64,000 bases of DNA from Chamaecyparis obtusa (taxonomy: Eukaryota; Streptophyta; Pinopsida; Cupressales; Cupressaceae), in NCBI GenBank assembly GCA_027943335.1, contig BSBK01001155.1, positions 2,652,501 to 2,716,500 of the forward strand. Reading direction: 5' to 3'. The position numbers were made by a program, and so were the translations under genes. The notes below the pieces were generated by a model. It was not told the origin of the DNA, did not search any database, and saw only the letters and a program-made list of their open reading frames with translations. Below, piece by piece: positions 56,514 to 64,000 of this stretch; within the stretch, counting starts at the first letter, position 1; each line of letters begins with the position of its first letter.

Positions 56514-58017
56514 AATGAAGCAAATGATGGAGAAAATGATGCAACCTAAGAGCTCATTCTCACTAGACTCAATTTGTCCTAATCCATTCGACAAGAGTGT
56601 GAGTATGAAGGATTTTCCAAGAAGGGTGGAATTCCCTCAATACGATAAATATGCTGGCAGTGGTGATCCACATGACCATGTGCACTAGTTCTACACTATG
56701 AGCTTCAAATTCCATCAGGATGACTCCTATTTGATAAGGTTATTCCCTAGAAGTCTTAAAGGACAAGCAATGGAATGGTTTACCAATATCACTCCCCCTG
56801 TCAAGACATTTAGAGAACTTGTTCATAGATTCATCCAACACTTTGCATATAATCTGTCAAGATATGTTACTATGTTGGACCTATGCAAATTGAAACAAAA
56901 TCAGGGGGAACCATTTGTTACCTTCTTGCAAAGGTGGAGGAGACAGTGCTCTCGATAGCCTAGGATGATCCATGAGGATGAAAAGATTGACAATCTTGTT
57001 AGTAACTTGGTGCCTGAAATGAGATATGAGATCAAAAAGATAGTCTTCAATTCCTTTGATACCATGACTGAAACTACTTGCTGCATTGAGGATGTTCTAA
57101 AAGAACAAGGCATTTTGACCAGACATAGCAACAATGGCAACAATGGTCAACACAAAAACAAGGATAAAGGGAAGAACACCAATTGGAACAAGAACAAAAA
57201 AGTTGTTAATGACGGAGTTGTAGACTCTCCCCAACCTAAAGATCAAGGTGTCCTTCACTTGTCTAGTGCAGTTCAAGCTATGAAGCTCAATGCACCTCCT
57301 CAACAAGAGAGCAAGCCACAATATCAAGAGAAGCCCAAGAAGGAAAAATGTCAATTTTCCAAGCTTGGTGATTCTTACGAGGATGTTTTCAAAACACTCA
57401 TTTCCAATAATCTTGTGCATCCACAAGATCCTGCAAAACATTACATCCCTGACATTAAGACACATTGGTGGGATGAGAAGGCTTTCTGCACATTTCATAA
57501 TGGCATTGGAAATACCATTGAGAATTGTTGGAAACTCAAGCACATTATCCAAGATCTCATTGAGAATGGAAAGCTTAAGGTGGATGGACTGAACACCAAT
57601 GCTGATCACAAAGCATTTAAAGAGCTGTTGCCTAAGTATGACAAGGGGGAAACCTCTAAACCAAAGGATGGCAAGGTTGCAATCAACTACACTTACACAG
57701 TGGTAGAAAATGTGGTAAACATTCTTGAATTTGTGGAGCCAAGTGTTAATATGATGAGGAGTAAGGACCCACATGGTTATGACTCTCCCCTTGTCTTTGA
57801 CAAAGAACCTGTTGTGGTGCTGAGAGGTCCTCATTCTAGGTTATCTTCTCAAGCCCTTAATGCTGTTACCAGGAGTCAAGGCCCTATCATTCTTAGAGGT
57901 CCTAGTTCAGGTCCATCCAATAAACCCAAGCAAGCGGCATCCAAGAATGTCACTAAGTCCACCACTGCTCCCAAAACAAACTACAATCTTGTAGATCATT
58001 TACAAAAAACTCCAGCA
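56514..58017 (+). pseudogene. G3 Gag capsid and zinc-knuckle region
   Basis: Capsid domain: YDKYAGSGDPHDHVH, then LIRLFPRSLKGQAMEWF, FIQHFAYN and FVTFLQRWRRQCSR, aligned with G2 33640-33970. A basic Asn/Lys-rich linker follows. Then FCTFHNGIGNTIENCWKLK at about 57485, the Tat-type knuckle, and the NLVDHLQKTPA segment that in G2 reads NLVDQLQCTPAQ. The TAG at 58018 replaces that Gln; G2 keeps CAG at the same site. Confidence 0.85.
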
Positions 58018-58640
58018 TAGATCTCAATCTTGGAGCTTCTAGAGTTGTCCCCTAGACATAAGCAGATCCTTGAGGATGCTTTGTGCACAACAAATGTCCC
58101 CAAAAACATAGATATAGACCAATTTCAAGGCATGGTGAATCACATTACTAGCCCACATTACCTCTCTTTCTTGGAAGATGATGACAAATCCCTAAGCCAT
58201 CCACACAATCTTGCTCTTCACATTGAAGTAATGATTCATAAAACCCGTGTCAGGCACGTGTTGATAGATGGAGGTGTGGGGCTCAATATTTGTACTTTAA
58301 GTTTGTTAAAAACTTTGGGCTATTTAGAGGAGGTGATTGACACTAAAAGTAGGATCACTATAAAGGCCTATGATGAGGCAGAATGAAGTTCTAAGGGGTT
58401 AGCTATCCTTCCTGTTAGGATTGGCCCAGTTGAAAAAGATATCTTGTTCCAAATTGTTGATACTGGACCCCTTGCATACAACATTTTATTGGGTAGACCA
58501 TGGATTCATGACATGTAGGTAGTGCCATCTACCTACCACCAGTGTGTTAAGTTCCCCTACAATGGAGTATAAATTTTCATACCAGGGGATAGCACTTTAT
58601 CAGTTAATTCTATCTCAGCTAATGTTCATGTCCCTCTTAA
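58018..58640 (+). pseudogene. G3 protease
   Basis: VRHVLIDGGVGLNICTLSLL carries the catalytic Asp in the DGG form seen in G2. NILLGRPWIHDM follows, ending at a TAG where G2 has Gln. A TGA at 58384 stands where G2 has Arg. Retroviral-type aspartic protease that would process the polyprotein. Confidence 0.8.
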
Positions 58641-59994
58641 TCGAGAAGCAGAGGATTATCAAGCAAAGATGCCTATTTCCCCTAGGTCCTATGGAAAGCC
58701 TTCACAGGAGATGAAACCGTCTTCTCTGATAATGACACTATTTGACAAGTTTGTTGAATCCTCAGTACCAATACAAGATGAAGAAGAGGAAGTAGCTATT
58801 CAAGATTGGATATACAAAGAGGAGAAGTACCAGCACAATGAAAATTTCTCCCCTTCTCCTAAGTCCTATGGGAGAGGATATACTTTTGTCAAGAAGATGG
58901 GTTATCCAGGATATGGCCCTCTTAGTCACAGGTTAGATGCTAGAGCCAAACCACTTAATCCTAATCTTTTTGGATGTAAGTCTAAGAAACTGGTTGGCCT
59001 AGGCTTTCTGAACAATAATAAGTGCACTATCCCCATTCCTGATAGGCAGGATAGTGAAGATGACACAAAATATGTACCAAATTTGACAAATCAACAAGAC
59101 ATGAGAGATGATTGGGTACCTTCAAAAAACATCATTTGGGGAGATTCCAAAGATTTAACAATTGATAGTCCTCCTATCTCAGTTGTAATAGCTAGTGACT
59201 ATATGAATGCAAGATTGAATATGGATAGTGTCTCCATCCCAGCTGCAGTGGATGGTGATAATTTAAATAATTTGGTGATTGACAAAATTTCTAGAGGAGA
59301 GGAAAATCTTCCAAATCTTGAGGCTTCTACATCACGAGGCCCCGATAATAATTTAGAAATAGACTCTCATGAGTTTGAATGGGATTCACTCTCAGATGCA
59401 ACAGTTGACTTGGATATGGATGTTGTCCATGCTTATAGTTCTCAACTTGATGTAGCCGTTGAGTCATGTATTAGATTAGAAGATTGGAAAGCACATGTCA
59501 CATTAGTAGATGCTTCTTCACTCGATAGGATAAATTCTAATTTAGACACCTTAGAGGGATACTTGACAAACTCCAATTTTGCGGTCACCAGAGATGACAC
59601 CACCTATATCCTTAATATTGAACCAGTCATTAACCTACCCCTTGTTAACCCCAACCTTATTGATTGGTCTCAACATTATCAAGAGCCTCAACTCTTGACA
59701 TTTCACAATGACTATGAGATCACCTGCTGTCTAAATGCCATTGAACTTGTAGTCTCTTCCACCAGTGAACTGGCTACCAGTATGATAGAACCTAACATCA
59801 AGTACCTTAGTCACAAGATAAAAAGAAACGAAAAAAAGAATAAGAGTTCTGATGGCGAAAACCACTATGTAGCGGTGTCAGAACCAAAAAAAGTAAAAAT
59901 AAAAGACGTATCCAAAGGTGAAAACCTCTTTGAGGTGCCTACGGATGAGGTACTTGATAGTCTTCCAAGCTATTTTTAGGATAGATCATCAGTA
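58641..59994 (+). pseudogene. G3 linker between protease and RT
   Basis: 436 open codons (58669-59976) then TAG. Acidic, with the YTFVKKMGYPGYGPLSHR segment also in G2. It ends in a Lys-rich tract with two hairpin repeats (59846-59946). No enzymatic motif. Confidence 0.65.
59846..59946 (+). other. Pair of GGYG-AAAA-CC hairpins upstream of G3 RT
   Basis: First copy: GTTCTGA (59846) pairs with TCAGAAC (59878), then AAAA and an imperfect inner stem. Second copy: ATCC/GGAT and AGGTG/TGCCT outer pairs, AAAA, then CCTC-TTT-GAGG. Same place as the G2 pair at 36976-37075. Confidence 0.6.
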
Positions 59995-60790
59995 TTGGTT
60001 GAACCTATAGAAGCTGTTAATTTGGGCATAGAAGAGGCTCCAAAAATTGTACACTTGGCTAAATCTTTATCACCTCAAGAAAAGAAAGCCTACACTGAGT
60101 TCCTCCAAAAGAAGAAAATTAATTTTGCATGGACATATTCAGACATGCCAGGGTTGGACACTAATCTCATTATGCATCATTTGTCCATAGCTCCAGGTGT
60201 CAAACCAGTCAAACAAAAGTTGAGAAAAATGCACCCTCATATAGCTCTTTTAGTGAAAGCTGAATTAGAAAAGCTCCTTGGTGTAGGATTCATTAGAGCC
60301 ATAGACTATGTTGACTAGATTTCCAACATTGTACCTATTTCCAAACATGATAAATCCATCCGAATCTGCACAGATTTTAGAGATCTTAACAGAGCATGCC
60401 CAAAGGATGATTTCCCACTTCCTAACATAGACATGATAGTGGACATGATGGCGGGCTATGAGATCTATTCCTTGATGGATGGTTTTTCTAGGTATAATCA
60501 GATCAAGATTGCTCTTGAGGATCAGGAAAAGACTGCATTCACATGCGCATGGGGTACTTATTGTTGGAACATCATGCCCTTTGGATTGAAAAATGCAGGA
60601 GCTACTTATCAAAGAGCTATGACAACCATCTTCCATGACATGATGCATAAGAATATAGAAGATTATGTGGATGACACCCTCGCTAAGTATCAGAAAAGAG
60701 GAACACATTTGGCTGATTTAGAAGTAATTCTGGATCACATGGAACAATTTCAACTAAGATTAAACCCCAAAAAGTGTGCATTTGGTGTTA
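59995..60790 (+). pseudogene. G3 reverse transcriptase
   Basis: MHHLSIAPGVKPVKQKLRKM opens the domain. A TAG at 60316 replaces the Trp that G2 keeps. FRDLNRACPKDDFPLP, SLMDGFSRYNQI, MPFGLKNAGATYQRAM and catalytic YVDD (60664-60675) follow, then LNPKKCAFGV. Copies the element RNA into DNA in the particle. Confidence 0.92.
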
Positions 60791-61430
60791 CTTCTAGAAA
60801 ATTATTAGGATTCATCATTTCAGCCAAAGGGATAGAAGTGGACCCTGAAAAGGTTCAAGCCATTATAAACATGCCACCTCCCAAAAATGTTAGTCAAATG
60901 AGGAGTCTTCAAGGATGCCTTCAATCCATAAGGAGGTTTATTTCACAATTGGTAGATAGAGCGCAACCCTTTAGCAAAAACTTGCATAAAGGTGTTCAAT
61001 GTGTCTGGAATGAGGATTTCCAGAAGAGCATGGATCAAATTAAGGAATACTTGGCAAATCCTCCCATCTTAATGCCTCCCATTCCAGGAAAACCCCGCAT
61101 TTTGTATGTCTCAGCTACTGAATCTTCACTGGGGGCATTTTTGGCTCAATTAGATGAACAAGGGAAAGAAAGGGCCATCTATTATATTAGCCACACTCTT
61201 GTTGCTTATGAGGTCAATTATACTAGTATTGAAAAAGCTTGCCTTGCAGTAGTGTTTGCTTCTCAAAAATTGTGACACTATATGCTTGCACACACCATAC
61301 ACCTCATATAAAAAATTGATCCTCTCAAATACTTGCTCAGTAAAGCTTCTCTCAAAGGTAGACTTGCTAAATTGATGATGATTCTTTCTAAATTTGACAT
61401 AGAGTATATTAAGCACAAGGCAATCAAAGG
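60791..61430 (+). pseudogene. G3 RT-linked RNase H
   Basis: WNEDFQKSMDQIKEYL, LYVSATESSLGAFLAQ, AIYYISHTL and IEKACLAVVFASQKL are the standard gypsy RNase H segments. A TGA at 61274 replaces the Arg of LRHY; a TAA follows at about 61310. It leads in frame into the second RNase H. Confidence 0.85.
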
Positions 61431-61965
61431 CCAGGTTATTGCAGATCAACTGGCTAATTTCCCAATTCAAGATAATATGCCCATTCAAGTCAATTTCCCA
61501 GATGAACATCTTATGTACATGACTGAGAGATCTTGGAAACTGTTCTTTGATGGTTCCTACATCCAAAATGGTTTTGGAGCTGGTGTGTTGTTTGTCTCTC
61601 CACATGGGTACACTATTCCCAAATCTTACAAGTTACTCTTCCCATGCACAAACAACATAGCTAAATATGAGGCTTTAACAAATGGACTAAAAATGGCTAT
61701 AGAGTGGAATATCATAGAACTGCATATCTACAAGGATTCTCAGCTGATCATTAATCAAGTTAATGAGCAATACCAAACAAAAGATGACAAGTTGATACCT
61801 TACAAAAAAATGGTTGATTCATTAAGACGGTATTTTACTTTTGTCACTTTTCAGAAAATCCCTCGGGATAAGAACAAAGTAGTTGATGCTATGGCCACCC
61901 TTGCTTCACTCCTTCAATTAGAGGAACATGAGTCTAGATATGAATTCCTGGTGGAAGAGCTATGA
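61431..61965 (+). pseudogene. G3 plant-type second RNase H (aRNH)
   Basis: WKLFFDGSYIQNGFGAGVLF, KYEAL, KDSQLIINQV and VVDAMATLA carry the DEDD residues. Position after RT-RNH and before integrase is the Tat norm and contrasts with G1. Ends at TGA 61963. Confidence 0.88.
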
Positions 61966-63285
61966 CATCCCATATTTGAGTCACCTGAAAGCCATGTCAT
62001 TTGTACCCTTGTTAATCATGAATCCTCCCGCTATGGTGCTATTTACTCATATCTCCATGATGGCATCATCCCTGACACATTTAACTGATCTGAAAGAAGA
62101 AACCTTGTTTGTAACACCTCTCGCCATTTCCTCATCTTTGGTGATTTGTATAGGAGGGGTCTAGATGGGACACTTCTTAGGTTCTTAGAAAAGGAGGAAT
62201 CCGATCAAGCGCTAGTTGACATCCATGAGGGAATATGTGGGGGACATTCTAATGGTCTTTCCATGGATATAAGATTGCTTAGGGTCAGGTACTATTAGCC
62301 TACGATGCAGATAGATGCAGTAGCTTTTGCCAAGTCTTGTGAAAAATGTCAGAAACATGGACACCTGATACATGCTCCAGGTAGGGAGCTAATTCCTTCT
62401 ATATCTCACTGGCCATTTCAGTGATGGGCCTTTGACCTTATTGGGTAGATTCATCCCAACTCCTCAGGTGGACATAAGTTCATTATCACTGCTACTGACT
62501 ACTTCACAAAATGGGTAGAGGTTGTTCCACTTTCTGTTGCCTTAGGCAAGACAATATCTTTATTCATTTTAAACCATATCATCTGTCGATATGGAGTACC
62601 ATCTGAGATCATCATTGACAATGGAGGTCAGTTCAAAAATAAGGACCTTACACAACTCTGTAAAAGATTCAAGATAAAGCAACATTGGTCCTCCATTTAC
62701 TTCCCGCAAGGAAATGGTCAGGCAGAGGCTTGAAATAAAACCATCCTAAAGATTTTACATATAACATTTCATAAGAATGGTAGAGACTGGCACCTATAGA
62801 TAAACCCGGCCTTGTGGGCCTATAGAATGAGTATTAGTACTCCAACTGGGGCTACTCCTTTTGCCCTCACATACAGTGCTAAAGCAGTGTTACCTTTAGA
62901 GGTTGAGATTCTGTCACTTAGAGTCTCTCTCAAAGGTCTAGTTACAGATGAAGATTATCACGCCATGAGATTACAAGAATTGGAACTTCTAGATGAAAAG
63001 TGTAAAGCATCATTTGACCATATGAGGGTCTACCAAAAGCAGATGTCCAAGGCATTCAACAAAAAGGTTTGTCCTAGAGAATTCCAAGTAGGAGATCTTG
63101 TCCTGCGAGAGAATCCCAAGAACCAACAAAATAGAGAACAAAAGGGAAAATTCAAACCTAATTGGCTTAGACCCTACATTATCATAGCAACTTTTGGTAC
63201 AAGTGCTTATCTACTATCTACTATAGAGGGGGAGCAGCTCCTTGAGCCTATCAATATTTTGCACTTGAAGAAGTTCTATCCTTGA
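61966..63285 (+). pseudogene. G3 integrase
   Basis: Zinc domain with HEGICGGHSNG and CEKCQKHG; catalytic FDLIG, IIDNGGQF and GNGQAEA followed by TGA and NK give D, D and E. The C-terminal domain reads FQVGDLVLRENP, FKPNWLRPYII and NILHLKKFYP before TGA 63283. Stops at about 62296, 62422, 62446, 62731 and 62797 break it. Inserts the DNA copy into the genome. Confidence 0.9.
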
Positions 63286-64000
63286 TGCCCATTCTGTCTG
63301 GGGGCATCCTTTGTATATACCTTATTGATCCTAAAAAAAATTCCAAAAAAATTCATATATGATGCTGAAAAAATACAAAAAAATTTAAAAATTCAAAAAA
63401 ACACAAAAAAATCAAAAAATTCAAAAAATTCAAAAAAAAAAGAAAAAGTGCCTTGGTGAAAACCTGGAAACAGGCGCCTTGGTAGCAAAAAAATACAAAA
63501 AAAAATAAAATTATAAAAAGTCCTCAAAAAAAAAAATTCTTCCAAGTGGTGAAAACCTGGAAACAGGTGCTACTTGAGACCTTTGCACCCCTATTTCTTA
63601 GCATGCGTCTTCTACACTTAGCCTTTCTCCATCATGCCTTGTCCTTGTCACCTTGGTTTGGAATTGGTCTTTGTCTTTGTCTAGGGGGCATCACTGTGTT
63701 AGCTTTGGTCTCTTGGATATGCTTGTCTTTAGGACACCTCACAAATGGTGTTTTTCAACACCAAACCAACTGTGTTTTTCAACACAACCCCCGACATCGA
63801 GTGTTTTTCAACACTTATCACTTTGGTCTTATCCAGTTTGGTCATGTGATCTTACCTACTAGCAAGCATTCAATCCTTATCCTCAGAACTCAGTATCAGT
63901 TTACACACTTCAAATTTTTAAACGCAACACTTAATGCTTGAGATATGTCATGATCTTTTCTTTGTGTGCTGACTGATATTGATTTTCATTGAGTGTCCTT
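63286..64000 (+). other. G3 3' untranslated region with hairpins
   Basis: A-rich runs, two GGTG-AAAA-CC hairpins (63451-63482 and 63543-63576) and three short TTTC-loop hairpins (63746-63815). No credible ORF; the 3' LTR is beyond the window. Confidence 0.7.

Larger units (their letters stand above)
51682..64000 (+). mobile_element. G3: Tat-type Ty3/gypsy element with canonical domain order, right end off window
   Basis: 5' LTR, primer site, 2.7-kb leader, then gag-PR-RT-RNH-aRNH-IN in essentially one frame with one frameshift and about 20 stops, then a 3' untranslated region. It inserted 11 bases past the primer site of the A-family element, so its duplication should be ACTCG (51677-51681) with the second copy beyond 64,000. 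Most similar to G2 throughout gag and RT. No PMD ORF is reached before the window ends. Confidence 0.88.

Overview
The window is plant nuclear DNA made almost entirely of nested, decayed LTR retrotransposons. I found no host protein gene, tRNA, rRNA or CRISPR array. Ty1/copia-type primer-binding sites (complementary to initiator tRNA-Met), Tat-type Ty3/gypsy polyproteins, a plant mobile domain (PMD) ORF and very long LTRs point to a seed plant with a large, repeat-rich genome. A gymnosperm would fit, but the sequence does not prove it.

Layout. (i) Positions 1 to about 24,000 are a Ty3/gypsy element, here called G1, whose 5' end lies off the window. Its gag is interrupted by copia-type element A (109-6465, target duplication AGACC). 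Its integrase is interrupted by L, a gag-only element with very long LTRs (11144-21687, duplication CATTG). L in turn carries a solo LTR of the A family (14291-15324, duplication CCTAG). G1 resumes at 21693 with the integrase C-terminus and the start of its 3' LTR. (ii) 24026-27480 is a long, broken, unrecognised ORF (ORF C), followed by about 1.2 kb of unassigned DNA. (iii) 28722-47443 is a 5'-truncated relative of A (element B). It is split by G2, a 14.4-kb Tat-type gypsy element (30141-44587, duplication ATAGT) that has lost its second RNase H and integrase and carries an antisense PMD gene. (iv) 47449-48210 is an inverted copy of the B tail. It is followed by the 3' LTR and 3' untranslated region of a minus-strand element M (48211-50609). 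(v) 50610-51681 is the 5' LTR and primer site of another A-family element, cut by G3, a Tat-type element (51682 to beyond 64,000) with a nearly complete gag-PR-RT-RNH-aRNH-IN polyprotein.

Functionally, G3 preserves the domain set of an autonomous element, though with many stops. G2, L, A and B lack some or all of pol and could only have moved with enzymes supplied by relatives. A and B share a long non-gag, non-pol ORF (ORF2) of unknown role. L and G1 share the sequence just before their 3' LTRs, so L may have used a G1-like partner.

Most notable: (1) a two-storey hairpin with a constant GGTG-AAAA-CC core, found nine times in G2 and G3, twice upstream of RT in each and again in each 3' untranslated region, with compensatory base changes; (2) G1 carries a plant-type RNase H between protease and RT rather than after RT-RNH; (3) ORF2 of A and B and ORF C are unrecognised retroelement-associated proteins; (4) in-frame stops are mostly TAG at former CAG or TGG codons, as expected from deamination of CHG-methylated cytosine.
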